Made by a program: the position numbers and the translations under genes
The notes under the pieces: model-generated
What the model was told of the DNA's origin: nothing
Seen by the model: the letters and a program-made list of their open reading frames with translations, nothing else
Databases searched by the model: none
Shown: piece by piece, positions 25,638-34,051 of the stretch
Position numbering within the stretch: position 1 is the first letter of the stretch
Layout: every line of letters starts with the position of its first letter
Source: Caproiciproducens galactitolivorans
Lineage (GTDB): Bacteria > Bacillota > Clostridia > Oscillospirales > Acutalibacteraceae
Reading direction: 5' to 3'
DNA: 64,000 nucleotides
Assembly: GCF_026672255.1 (NCBI RefSeq)
Contig: NZ_JAPOHA010000001.1
Location: 62,001 to 126,000 of the forward strand

Positions 25638-28187
25638 ATGAATCAGAAATTTCAAGTTACAGGCATGACCTGTTCCGCCTGCTCGGCGAATGTAGAAAAG
25701 AGTGTAAGCAAACTGGAAGGCGTTCAAAAAGTCAATGTGAATTTGCTTACCAACAGTATGATGGTTGATTTTGACACCGCGCTCACCGGGGACGGCGCCA
25801 TTATAAAAGCCGTGGAAAAGGCGGGCTACGGCGCGTCGGTTTTTCACCGGGGCGAGGCGGCCGAAGGAAAAAAAGAGAAGGGCGAAAATCCCGTGGAGAC
25901 ACAGCGCCGGTCCATGAAAATCCGGCTGCTTGTTTCTTTCGCGTTCCTGCTTCCGCTTCTGTATCTTTCCATGGGACACATGCTGCACCTTCCTTTGCCG
26001 GGCTGGGCGCACGGAACCGAAAACGCCCTCGCTTTCGCGTTTACCCAGTTCCTGCTCACCCTGCCGATTGTATACGTTAACCGGAAGTATTATCAGGTTG
26101 GTTTTAAAACCCTGTTCCACGGCGCGCCGAATATGGACTCGCTGATCGCGGTCGGTTCGTCGGCCGCGCTGCTGTACGGTGTGTTTGCGATTTATGAAAT
26201 CGGTTACGGGCTTGGCCACCACGAGATGCAGCTGGTAATGCAGTACAGCATGGATTTATATTTTGAGTCGGCCGCAACCATTTTAACCCTGATCACGCTT
26301 GGCAAATATCTGGAGGCGCGGTCGAAGGGAAAAACCTCCGAAGCAATTGCGAAGCTGATGGACCTTGCCCCGAAAACCGCGACGGTTTTGCGCGGGGAAG
26401 AGGAAACGGAGGTGCCGGTCGAAGAAGTTGCCGTAGGGGATATCGTGATCGTGCGGCCCGGGCAGAGCATTCCGGTGGACGGCACCGTCGTTGAGGGAAG
26501 CTCGGCGGTGGACCAGTCGGCGCTTACGGGCGAGAGTATCCCGGTGGAAAAACAGGCGGGCGACAAGGTTGTTGCCGCAACCATTAATAAATCGGGCTTC
26601 TTAAAGTTCCGGGCGGAAAAAGTTGGAAACGACACCACACTGGCAAAGATCATCGAGCTGGTGGAAGACGCAAGTGCGTCCAAAGCGCCGATCGCCAAGC
26701 TGGCGGATAAAATCAGCGGCGTTTTTGTACCGGTCGTGATCGGTATCGCCGTTTTGTCCACAATCGTATGGCTTCTCGCGGGGCAGCCTTTTTCCTTCGC
26801 TCTATCCATCGGCATATCCGTGCTGGTGATTTCCTGCCCCTGCGCGCTGGGGCTTGCCACACCGGTGGCGATCATGGTGGGAACCGGCCAGGGCGCGTCA
26901 AACGGGATCCTTATTAAATCCGCCGAAGCGCTCGAAACCGCCCATACGGTAAAAACGGTTGTCCTCGACAAAACGGGAACCATAACCGAGGGCAAGCCCG
27001 TTGTTACGGACCTTCTCGTCACCGGGGGCACAACGGAACAGGAGTTGCTAACGGCGGCGGCGTCCATTGAAAAGCGGTCGGAGCATCCTCTGGCGGAGGC
27101 AGTCGTGGAAAAAGCCGGTCAAATGGGGATTTCCCTGCAATCCGTACAGAATTTCCAGGCGCTGTCCGGGCTGGGGATAACGGCGGAAATCGACGGGGAA
27201 CCGTATTTTGCCGGAAACCTTGCCTTTATGAATCGCAGGGAAGTGGATACATCTTCGCTTGCGGAACAAGGGGACGCATTCGCCGCAAACGGAAAAACGC
27301 CTTTGTATTTTGCAAAAGGCAGGAAACTGATGGGGATTATCGCCGTAGCCGATGTCGTAAAACCGACCAGCGAAGAAGCGATCCGCCAGTTCAAATCCAT
27401 GGGAATGGATGTTGTCATGCTGACGGGCGATAATAAAAAAACAGCCGAGGCGATTCAAAAACAGCTTTCGATCGACCGGGTTGTAGCCGAAGTACTGCCG
27501 CAGGATAAGGAGAGCGAAATCCGTAGAATACAGCAATCCGGCAAGAAGGTTGCCATGGTGGGGGACGGCATCAACGACGCCCCGGCCCTTGCAAGGGCGG
27601 ATGTCGGCATCGCCATCGGCGCCGGAACGGATATCGCATTGGAATCGGCGGATATCGTACTCATGAAAAGCGATTTGCAGGACGCGGTAACCGCCATTCA
27701 GCTCAGCAAAGCGGTTATCCGGAATATCAAGGAAAATCTGTTCTGGGCATTCTTTTACAACAGCATCGGAATTCCGCTTGCGGCCGGCGCGCTGTACTCC
27801 CTGTTTGGCTGGAAGCTGAACCCGATGTTTGCCGCGGCGGCGATGAGTTTAAGCTCGGTCTGCGTGGTTACGAACGCGCTCCGGCTGAAACTTTTCAAGC
27901 CTGTCCGGGGGATACAGAATCATCAAAATTTATCAGAAGCGAAAGGGGATTTTATCATGAAAAAAGTAATTCAAATCAATGGAATGAGCTGTGAGCACTG
28001 CAAGGCAAGAGTGGAAAAAGCGCTGAACGCGATAGAAGGCGTAGAAGCAAAGGTGGATTTAAAGCAGAAAAACGCGACGGTAACGCTGAAAACGGACGTT
28101 TCCGACGAAGTCCTGAAGAACGCGGTGAACGAAGCGGGCTACGAGGCGGTTTCGGTCGAAGAGAAAAAAGGACTGTTCGGAAAATAA
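25638..28187 (+). CDS. copA: Copper-translocating P1B-ATPase with N- and C-terminal metal-binding domains
   Basis: An 849-residue Cu(I)-exporting ATPase. The N-terminal HMA domain has GMTCSACS (Cys12, Cys15). The body has TGES, the membrane CPCALGLA copper site, the DKTGT phosphorylation site, SEHPLAEA and [11 protein letters not shown]. After the last membrane segments a linker (about residues 757-773) joins a second HMA domain with GMSCEHC from residue 774 on, resembling the free chaperone CopZ. Most CopA proteins end before this point. The gene is first in an operon with csoR and is expected to be derepressed by copper. Confidence 0.93.
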   Translation: MNQKFQVTGMTCSACSANVEKSVSKLEGVQKVNVNLLTNSMMVDFDTALTGDGAIIKAVEKAGYGASVFHRGEAAEGKKEKGENPVETQRRSMKIRLLVSFAFLLPLLYLSMGHMLHLPLPGWAHGTENALAFAFTQFLLTLPIVYVNRKYYQVGFKTLFHGAPNMDSLIAVGSSAALLYGVFAIYEIGYGLGHHEMQLVMQYSMDLYFESAATILTLITLGKYLEARSKGKTSEAIAKLMDLAPKTATVLRGEEETEVPVEEVAVGDIVIVRPGQSIPVDGTVVEGSSAVDQSALTGESIPVEKQAGDKVVAATINKSGFLKFRAEKVGNDTTLAKIIELVEDASASKAPIAKLADKISGVFVPVVIGIAVLSTIVWLLAGQPFSFALSIGISVLVISCPCALGLATPVAIMVGTGQGASNGILIKSAEALETAHTVKTVVLDKTGTITEGKPVVTDLLVTGGTTEQELLTAAASIEKRSEHPLAEAVVEKAGQMGISLQSVQNFQALSGLGITAEIDGEPYFAGNLAFMNRREVDTSSLAEQGDAFAANGKTPLYFAKGRKLMGIIAVADVVKPTSEEAIRQFKSMGMDVVMLTGDNKKTAEAIQKQLSIDRVVAEVLPQDKESEIRRIQQSGKKVAMVGDGINDAPALARADVGIAIGAGTDIALESADIVLMKSDLQDAVTAIQLSKAVIRNIKENLFWAFFYNSIGIPLAAGALYSLFGWKLNPMFAAAAMSLSSVCVVTNALRLKLFKPVRGIQNHQNLSEAKGDFIMKKVIQINGMSCEHCKARVEKALNAIEGVEAKVDLKQKNATVTLKTDVSDEVLKNAVNEAGYEAVSVEEKKGLFGK
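27944..28187 (+). other. In-frame internal start that could yield a free CopZ
   Basis: Inside copA, AGGGG (27944-27948) stands 8 bases before an in-frame ATG (27957). From there the last 76 residues form exactly one complete HMA domain ([15 protein letters not shown]...). This looks like a former copZ gene whose upstream stop was lost, or a dual-use site giving both the fusion and a free chaperone. Whether it initiates is inference. Confidence 0.5.
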
Positions 28188-28211
28188 GAAAAGATCAGCG
28201 GAGGAGAAAAA

Positions 28212-28484
28212 ATGAAAGCGGACAAAACCAAAATCACCCGCTTATTGAAGACGGCCAGGGGCCAGCTGGACGGGCTTCTGAAAATGGTGGAAGATGATCG
28301 CTACTGCATCGATATTTCCAACCAGTTGATGGCGACACAGGCGATTCTGCGCAAGGCAAACTGTGAAATCATGCATGCGCATCTGAATTCCTGCGTCCGG
28401 GAGGCCTTCGAAGAAGGGGACTCCCTTCGTACACAGGAAAAGCTGGACGAGATTATGGAAATGATGGATAAACTTTCAAAATAA
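28212..28484 (+). CDS. csoR: CsoR family copper-sensing repressor
   Basis: A 90-residue all-helical repressor. The Cu(I) ligand set Cys32, His57, Cys61 has the exact CsoR spacing (C-x24-H-x3-C), which favours copper over the persulfide or formaldehyde sensors of the family. It is 24 bases after copA with a GGAGGAG site, and probably represses the operon at the palindrome before copA. A terminator follows. Confidence 0.9.
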   Translation: MKADKTKITRLLKTARGQLDGLLKMVEDDRYCIDISNQLMATQAILRKANCEIMHAHLNSCVREAFEEGDSLRTQEKLDEIMEMMDKLSK

Positions 28485-28495
28485 AGAAATTCAGA

Positions 28496-28523
28496 AAAGC
28501 TCCCATTTATTTGGGAGTTTTTT
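28496..28523 (+). terminator. Terminator of the copA-csoR operon
   Basis: CTCCCA (28500-28505) pairs with TGGGAG (28512-28517), preceded by AAAA and followed by TTTTTT. Confidence 0.88.
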
Positions 28524-28591
28524 CTATACTATGCTTAAATGGACTGTGTATTTCAACAAATATCTACAAAATTTTCATAAAGTAATATTCA

Positions 28592-28620
28592 TTGACAAAA
28601 TTTCACGTCTGAAATATAAT
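28592..28620 (+). promoter_or_regulatory. Perfect-consensus sigma-A promoter of the chemoreceptor-like gene
   Basis: TTGACA (28592-28597), exactly 17 bp, TATAAT (28615-28620). The leader to the ATG is about 90 bases and shows no riboswitch I recognise. Confidence 0.9.
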
Positions 28621-28715
28621 AATTGTACAGCATGTATTGTTAAATGTAACATGGAATAGTGGTAAATGAGTAAAATTTTAATCAGTTTTGAACTGAATTT
28701 CAAGGCGGTAAGGAA

Positions 28716-30602
28716 ATGAATACTACATTTAAGAAATCCGTACTGGCTTCCCTGGCGGGCATTGTTCTCTTGCAGGGAATAGCATTTCTATTCCGTTTCA
28801 GCGGCTTCACTCAGTTTCTGTTTTCCGTTATTGGCAGTGCTCTGGTTCTTTTTGCGGCCGACCGGTTCTTTGGCAATACCGACAAAGATGCTTATTCTTC
28901 CGCGCGAAAGCAGCCGAACGACGACGGGGACTTAGGCGAAGAACTGTTTCGCGTAGCGGAAACAATGGGATTTGACTCCCAGCAGCTGATCTGGCTTTCC
29001 AAAGACAACATGAAAACCTTTGAGAAGCTTATGAAGATTTCCTTCGAAATTGAAAAGCTGAGCGAGCAGAACGCCGCCAGCACGGAGGAGATCAACGCGA
29101 GTATCAACGAATTGGCAGGGGTTTGCTCCGACCTGAATTCCGGTATTGTAAAAATAAAGGAGCATTCCGAAACTTCCGTAGAGATGCTGGATAAAAACGG
29201 ACAGACCATCCGCAGCATCGGTGACTTTATTCTCGATCTTACTTCGAGAATTAAGGTGGCTTCCGACAGCAATTTGCAGCTTCAGGAATCTTCCAATAAG
29301 ATTAACGAGATTGTGGATTATATCCGCAAAATTTCAAGCCAGACAAATTTGCTCGCCCTGAACGCCGCGATTGAGGCCGCAAGAGCGGGTCAGGCGGGGC
29401 GCGGATTCTCGGTGGTTGCCGGTGAAATCCGAAGGCTTGCGGTTCAGACGGATGAGGCGATTTCCGTAATTGAGGGCGTCGTGAAAAATATTGTGGAAAA
29501 AATCGATACATCCAACGCGGCGATGTCCGATATCGGCGACAAGATGAAAAATGTGGATACGATCGTCAATGAATCATCGAAAATCATTCAGGAGATTAAT
29601 TCCATTTTAAAAGATGTGGACGGCTCGATCGTTGCGCTGACGGAAAAATCCTTAATGCAGAAAGATACTGCCGCCGAAATTGAACATGCGGTCGGCAATG
29701 TTGCGCAGGCCGTGCAGGAAACGCACGATGTTTCCTGCAAATCGATTCAGATGGTGGATGTGCAGCAAAAGAAAAACCAAACCATCCTTGCCTTCTGTAA
29801 TAAAATCGGAGAAACGGCTGAATCACTGCAATTGGACGCCATGCATTTTAAAAAGGACAACGAAATCATTTTCGGCGTCAATCCTTTCGTCGAGCCGGAA
29901 CGGATTAAAAAAACCTATGTACCTATTTTGGAACGGGTCTGCTCCAGCATCGGTTTAAAATGCCGCACGCTGATTGTAAGAAATTACGATGCGCTGAGTG
30001 AAAGCGTTGCAAAGGGAATTATTGACATCGGATGGTTTTCTCCTTTCGCTTACGTAAACGCGCACCAGAAATGCGGCGCGAATGTTCTGATAACGCCGAA
30101 GGTGAACGGCCGCTGTTCCTATAACGGGTACATCATCGCGCGCAAAGACGGCAGGGTGCATTCGCTGAACGATCTGCCGGGAAAAACGTTTGCCTATGTG
30201 GATGAAAAAAGCGCTTCGGGATATCTGTATGCAAGGGACATGATGAAGCAAAATCATATGAATCCCGATACAATTTTCGAAAAAGTGGTCTTTCTGGGAA
30301 ATCATAATAATGTTGTGAACGCGGTTCTTTCCGGCGAAGTGGATGCGGGCGCAACCTATGACGAGATTTACGATCAGGCCCGCGCGGACGGTTTGTTTAC
30401 GGATGAGATCAGCATTGTCGCCCGTACGGAGGAGATTCCGAAGGATGCGCTTGCCGCAAGAAAGGACTTCCCGCAGGCGCTGGCGGATCAGTTAAGCACC
30501 GCTTTTGTGGAATTCAAAGATTACAGCGGAATCGATACGACGGTTCAGGGCTTTATTAAAAATACCGATCAGGCGTATGATATTATTCGCAAGTTGAATT
30601 AA
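28716..30602 (+). CDS. Chemoreceptor-like signalling protein fused to a PhnD-type binding domain
   Basis: A 628-residue protein. Two hydrophobic segments (about residues 9-26 and 30-48) sit at the N terminus with almost no extracellular loop. A long coiled coil follows, with the conserved MCP tip (SSQTNLLALNAAIEAARAG, about 206-224, then GRGFSVVAGEIRRLA). From about residue 388 to the end lies a phosphonate/phosphite-type periplasmic binding fold (FGVNPF, DIGWFSPFAYV, SASGY, VDAGATYDE). No membrane segment lies between, so the binding domain should face the cytoplasm. Ligand and partners are unknown. Confidence 0.87.
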   Translation: MNTTFKKSVLASLAGIVLLQGIAFLFRFSGFTQFLFSVIGSALVLFAADRFFGNTDKDAYSSARKQPNDDGDLGEELFRVAETMGFDSQQLIWLSKDNMKTFEKLMKISFEIEKLSEQNAASTEEINASINELAGVCSDLNSGIVKIKEHSETSVEMLDKNGQTIRSIGDFILDLTSRIKVASDSNLQLQESSNKINEIVDYIRKISSQTNLLALNAAIEAARAGQAGRGFSVVAGEIRRLAVQTDEAISVIEGVVKNIVEKIDTSNAAMSDIGDKMKNVDTIVNESSKIIQEINSILKDVDGSIVALTEKSLMQKDTAAEIEHAVGNVAQAVQETHDVSCKSIQMVDVQQKKNQTILAFCNKIGETAESLQLDAMHFKKDNEIIFGVNPFVEPERIKKTYVPILERVCSSIGLKCRTLIVRNYDALSESVAKGIIDIGWFSPFAYVNAHQKCGANVLITPKVNGRCSYNGYIIARKDGRVHSLNDLPGKTFAYVDEKSASGYLYARDMMKQNHMNPDTIFEKVVFLGNHNNVVNAVLSGEVDAGATYDEIYDQARADGLFTDEISIVARTEEIPKDALAARKDFPQALADQLSTAFVEFKDYSGIDTTVQGFIKNTDQAYDIIRKLN

Positions 30603-30740
30603 TTACCAGAATACGGTTTGGTTTACATAATTTTCAGTATTGTCTTCTTAATCGGATGGTGTTACCATGGGAAACAAGAAAAGTTACAAACATGTAACCT
30701 TTCAATCGGGGAAATCCCAGAAAAGAAAAGGAGACAATGC

Positions 30741-31778
30741 ATGAAAACGAAAATACTTGCTTTGATAGCATGTGTGTTTGTATCCGGTACGGTAGGCGCG
30801 ATTCTGAATAACAACGCGTCGGCCGCGGCAGTTAACGGCAAAACGGTTACAAGTACCTCCCAGTCGGTGTGCAATCAGACAAATGGCACCGCTGCAAAGA
30901 CTTGTTCCACAGTACCGACATACACACAAACAAGCAATGCTGCAAATAAGGGAAATTGCGGCACTTCAGGCACCTGCCCCCAGACTGCCGGCAAAACAGC
31001 CGGAGCAACAACTTGTAAAACGGCTTCCAACTGCGCCGGAAACACGGTTTGCAACAGCGGAAACTACGTGAACAGCGCAAACTGCAAATCCGGAAACAGC
31101 ACCGCATGCACTTCCGGAAATTGTGCAAACAGTTCCAATTGCAAAGGCGGTAACTGCGCGAGCAACAATTGTACGAACGGTACAAATTGTGTAAACGGCA
31201 ACTGCGTGTGCGTTATTGGAAACAATAAATTTGTTGTCAGCGGATCGTTCCCGAATTTTAAAATCTGCCTTCAGCAAAATTCCGGTTCCTGCCCGAATTC
31301 TGCAAGCTCCAAACCAAGCACAGGCACAAAGTCCCCCGCCAGTTCTCAGCCCGCTTCAAGCAATCCTTCTTCCGGTTCAGCGGCAACCGGCAGCTACGCC
31401 TCTTTCCAGAATCAGGTTGTTCAGCTTGTAAACCAGGAAAGAGCAAAAGCCGGCTTAAAGGCGCTCACTGTAAATTCACAGCTTACCAAAACGGCTACTC
31501 TGAAATCGGAAGACATGGCAAAATTAAATTATTTTGACCATACTTCTCCGACGTACGGCTCGCCGTTTGATATGATGAAGCAATTTGGAATCAGCTACCG
31601 TGCCGCCGGCGAAAATATCGCAATGGGCCAGACTTCTTCCCAGCAGGTTATGCAGGGCTGGATGAATTCCCCGGGACACAGAGCCAATATTCTGAATGCT
31701 TCCTTTACGCAGATCGGCGTAGGCATTGCCAAAAATGCAAACGGACAGTATATTTGGACGCAGCAGTTTATCGGATAA
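30741..31778 (+). CDS. Secreted cysteine-rich protein with C-terminal CAP domain
   Basis: A 345-residue export candidate with an N-terminal signal segment (KILALIACVFVSGTVGAIL). Residues about 35-195 are low-complexity, rich in Asn, Gly, Ser and Thr, with 18 cysteines, many in short NC repeats. A Ser/Pro-rich linker leads to a CAP/SCP domain (YkwD-like) from about residue 220: VQLVNQERAKAGL, FDHTSP, GENIAMG, SPGHRANIL. Bacterial CAP domains occur on spore, cell-wall and secreted proteins; the activity is unclear. ATG 30741 behind AAAGGAG is preferred to a longer frame from 30618. Confidence 0.85.
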   Translation: MKTKILALIACVFVSGTVGAILNNNASAAAVNGKTVTSTSQSVCNQTNGTAAKTCSTVPTYTQTSNAANKGNCGTSGTCPQTAGKTAGATTCKTASNCAGNTVCNSGNYVNSANCKSGNSTACTSGNCANSSNCKGGNCASNNCTNGTNCVNGNCVCVIGNNKFVVSGSFPNFKICLQQNSGSCPNSASSKPSTGTKSPASSQPASSNPSSGSAATGSYASFQNQVVQLVNQERAKAGLKALTVNSQLTKTATLKSEDMAKLNYFDHTSPTYGSPFDMMKQFGISYRAAGENIAMGQTSSQQVMQGWMNSPGHRANILNASFTQIGVGIAKNANGQYIWTQQFIG

Positions 31779-31785
31779 AATGAAA

Positions 31786-31824
31786 AAATCAGAGGGTTGC
31801 CGTTTCCGGCAGCCCTCTTTTTCA
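31786..31824. terminator. Bidirectional terminator after the CAP gene
   Basis: AGAGGGTTGCCG (31791-31802) pairs with CGGCAGCCCTCT (31807-31818), loop TTTC, with TTTTT after it and AAAAAA before it. It serves both convergent genes. Confidence 0.9.
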
Positions 31825-31847
31825 TTTGCCTTATCGGCAAACCCGTT

Positions 31848-32228
31848 TTACATTACCCTGACCGGGAACAGGGCGTCCAGAACACCAATTACCAGGGCGC
31901 CGAGAACGGCGCCGATAATGGAAACATTCATACCTGGTACCAAAAATTGTGTGACGTATATGATGACCGCGGAAATGAAGAATCCGGCTAATCCTTTGCC
32001 AAACGGCGAAGCATCAATGCCCATGATTCTTTCCACAAGATAATCGAGTAGGCTGATCACTACCGCAGCCAGTAAAAACGACCACAATCCATGGATGGAA
32101 AATCCGGGGGTTAAGAAGGATACAACCATCAGGATAATTGCTACAATTATAAACCTTCCGATCCACCGAAAAAATTCTGAACCTCCGCTTGTTGGTTTGC
32201 TTTCTGCACGCGTTTCATGTGTCGTCAT
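31848..32228 (-). CDS. YvlD/phage-holin-4 family small membrane protein
   Basis: A 126-residue protein with a polar N terminus of about 20 residues, then four hydrophobic segments. The fold family is called phage holin 4_2 in databases, but chromosomal members such as YvlD are ordinary bacterial membrane proteins of unknown role. No phage gene lies nearby. AGGAGGAG precedes the ATG. Confidence 0.75.
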   Translation of the reverse strand: MTTHETRAESKPTSGGSEFFRWIGRFIIVAIILMVVSFLTPGFSIHGLWSFLLAAVVISLLDYLVERIMGIDASPFGKGLAGFFISAVIIYVTQFLVPGMNVSIIGAVLGALVIGVLDALFPVRVM

Positions 32229-32413
32229 TCGCTTCTCCTCCTAAATATAAAGTCTGCGAACAGATATATCTTTGCCATAATCACGCGCGCTATCCTTCCG
32301 GATTGCTAGCATATATTGTTATGGTAAAAATGGAAAAGAACGGACAAATGATATTCTTGCACAAAATTTCACCTGCTGCATTATTATAGCAATAAAAGCT
32401 TTTTGGCGGGTGA

Positions 32414-33031
32414 ATGAATGTGAATGTCCTTTCCGCGCTTCTGTTTGCGCTTTCCGCGAATCTGGATAATTTTGCCGTTGCAATTACCTTTGGAATGCGA
32501 AAAATTCGAATAGGATTTTTCATTAATGTTCTGATTGCCGTCATCATAGGTGCCGGTACTTTTTTTTCCATGTCGATCGGGCGGGCGGTGTCCCGATTTC
32601 TTCCCGCGGGCGTGTCCAATATTCTGGGCGGTATTTTGTTAATCGGAATTGGCGTTTGGTTTTTAAAGGATTTTTTCAAAAAACCGGAGGAAAAGGAACC
32701 GGCGGAAGAGGAGCCGAAAATCGATCTCAACCGGATGCTGAAAGAGCCCGAAAAAGCGGATATCGATCATTCGGGTACGATTGACGCGAAAGAATCCGCC
32801 ATCCTCGCTCTCGCATTGACGATTAATAATTTTGGAATGGGCGTGGGCGCAAGCTTTGCGGGTCTGGAAATTTACAGTACGACCGCCTGTACTTTTTTCG
32901 TAAGTATGCTGTTTATCGCGCTGGGATATCGGGTGGGGGAAAAATGCATTCCCAAATTTTTGTCCCGTTACGTTTCGCTTTTGTCCGGTGCAATTGTTAT
33001 CATTCTCGGCATTTATGAGATGATTTTTTAA
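32414..33031 (+). CDS. ytaF: Sporulation membrane protein YtaF (MntP-like)
   Basis: A 205-residue membrane protein of the MntP/YtaF fold. Six hydrophobic segments fall in two halves; the conserved SANLDNFAV opens the first and LTINNFGMGVGAS the second. The central cytoplasmic loop contains DIDHSGTIDAKE (about residues 116-127), which fits a 12-residue EF-hand calcium loop (acidic or hydroxyl side chains at positions 1, 3, 5, 7, 9, 12). YtaF is linked to sporulation; transport of manganese or another cation is possible. The start may be ATG 32414 or GTG 32420. Confidence 0.82.
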   Translation: MNVNVLSALLFALSANLDNFAVAITFGMRKIRIGFFINVLIAVIIGAGTFFSMSIGRAVSRFLPAGVSNILGGILLIGIGVWFLKDFFKKPEEKEPAEEEPKIDLNRMLKEPEKADIDHSGTIDAKESAILALALTINNFGMGVGASFAGLEIYSTTACTFFVSMLFIALGYRVGEKCIPKFLSRYVSLLSGAIVIILGIYEMIF

Positions 33032-33051
33032 ATTTCAATAAAAATTTTGGA

Positions 33052-33717
33052 TTAGCCGCCGAGGGTGACATCCTGTTCCTGATACCACTCCAATGCTCTG
33101 TAAAACTGTTCCGGCGTAAAATCGGGCCAGAGCTCGTCCAGAACGTAGATATCCGCGTAGATGGACTGGATCGGCAGAAATCCGCTTAAGCGCCGCCTTC
33201 CGCCCCAGCGGATAATCAGGTCGATCCGGGAAATGTCGGCGGAGGCAATCGTATTTGTCAGGTTTCCGTTAAACTTTGCCTCGCTGTTTTTCAGTGAGCA
33301 GTTCAAATCCCAGTTCCAGCCGTAATTTACAAGAAAATTCAGCTTCATCCGTCCGCGGCCGAACTTGACCCGCTCGGAATAAGGAATCAGTTCCGGAGGA
33401 AACAGAGGCGAATCGGTGTTGCCGACAATCAGCAGGTCGGCATCCTGATTCGCGAGGGTCTGCACCGCATCCACACATGCTTTTTGAAATGCCCTCGTTT
33501 GTATGGACGGGCGTTTGGTATTATCGATGGTAAAACCGTAAAATGTCATTTCCTGAATACCCAGATCCAGGCAGAGTTTGTAAAGCTCAAAGCCGGGCTG
33601 GATGCCGAACCGGTATCCGTCCTGCTTCTCGTATCCGTTTTTTACCGCCCATCTCCGATTCCCGTCGGGTATAATACCAATATGCCGCGGCAGCCTTTTA
33701 AACCGTTTTTCGTTCAT
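33052..33717 (-). CDS. Divergent cis-prenyltransferase (UppS-like)
   Basis: A 221-residue member of the undecaprenyl diphosphate synthase family. The N-terminal HIGIIPDGNRRWA keeps the catalytic aspartate of motif I. The C-terminal motif reads DLIIRWGGRRRLSGFLPIQ, then YADIYVLDELWPDF. Canonical enzymes have RTGGE/RTSGE with a Mg-binding Glu where this has Arg, and Trp replaces Thr. It is also shorter than UppS (about 240-250). It may make a different prenyl chain or be regulatory; cell-wall UppS is probably encoded elsewhere. Confidence 0.8.
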   Translation of the reverse strand: MNEKRFKRLPRHIGIIPDGNRRWAVKNGYEKQDGYRFGIQPGFELYKLCLDLGIQEMTFYGFTIDNTKRPSIQTRAFQKACVDAVQTLANQDADLLIVGNTDSPLFPPELIPYSERVKFGRGRMKLNFLVNYGWNWDLNCSLKNSEAKFNGNLTNTIASADISRIDLIIRWGGRRRLSGFLPIQSIYADIYVLDELWPDFTPEQFYRALEWYQEQDVTLGG

Positions 33718-34051
33718 TTTTTTCTCCGATTCTTTTCTATCGTTATTTGAATAGTTTGCATTTCCTCCCGTTATTTATACTGCCTTTTGCAATTAAGAAT
33801 CACAGAAATAAAAGCAAATGGATTTGAAGTCCGGGCATATTACGGATAGAAAGCGGAATCAAAAAAGCCTGCCTGTATACCGTGTTGGTCAGGCAAAATG
33901 AAATTTTTAAAAATGACAGGAAATACGGCTGAAATGGGAAGATCAATCGATGAAAAATATGGATTTCACGATTCCGGCGATGCGTAATCGGATTCATTTT
34001 TAATAATATAACAGCTATCCCGGGAAGGATAGCTGTTATATTATAGAATAA
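33718..34051. other. Gene-free 334-base interval with two inverted repeats
   Basis: Contains a minus-strand terminator (33861-33894) and a perfect 17-bp inverted repeat, TAATATAACAGCTATCC (34004-34020) and its complement (34027-34043), loop CGGGAA. The repeat has no proper U tract on either side. No convincing gene; short frames lack ribosome sites. Confidence 0.6.
33861..33894 (-). terminator. Minus-strand terminator downstream of the 34052-34597 gene
   Basis: Read leftward, GCCTG (33894-33890) and CAGGC form a stem that ends in a run of six U (complement of AAAAAA at 33861-33866). It lies about 160 bases past the stop of the gene to its right. Confidence 0.6.

Noticed and set aside
25590-25640. 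Mercury-type MerR promoter with a long spacer before the P-type ATPase
   Set aside because: The -35/-10 spacing is the normal 17 bp, and a CsoR-type palindrome and csoR gene explain the control better.
28621-28715. Possible cyclic-di-GMP or other riboswitch in the leader of the chemoreceptor-like gene
   Set aside because: The conserved core motifs of known classes are absent and no strong stem-loop ends before the gene.
30870-31200. Possible short tandem DNA repeat or CRISPR-like array in the CAP gene
   Set aside because: The repetition is at the protein level (NC, SGN, NGT units) with irregular spacing; no constant repeat and spacer lengths exist.
31848-32228. Possible prophage holin
   Set aside because: The family name is misleading. 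There is no lysin, portal, tail or integrase gene nearby, and YvlD-like proteins are chromosomal.
33898-33990. A 29-codon frame starting MKFLKMTGNT
   Set aside because: No ribosome site, no promoter, no hydrophobic or conserved feature; it lies next to a minus-strand terminator.
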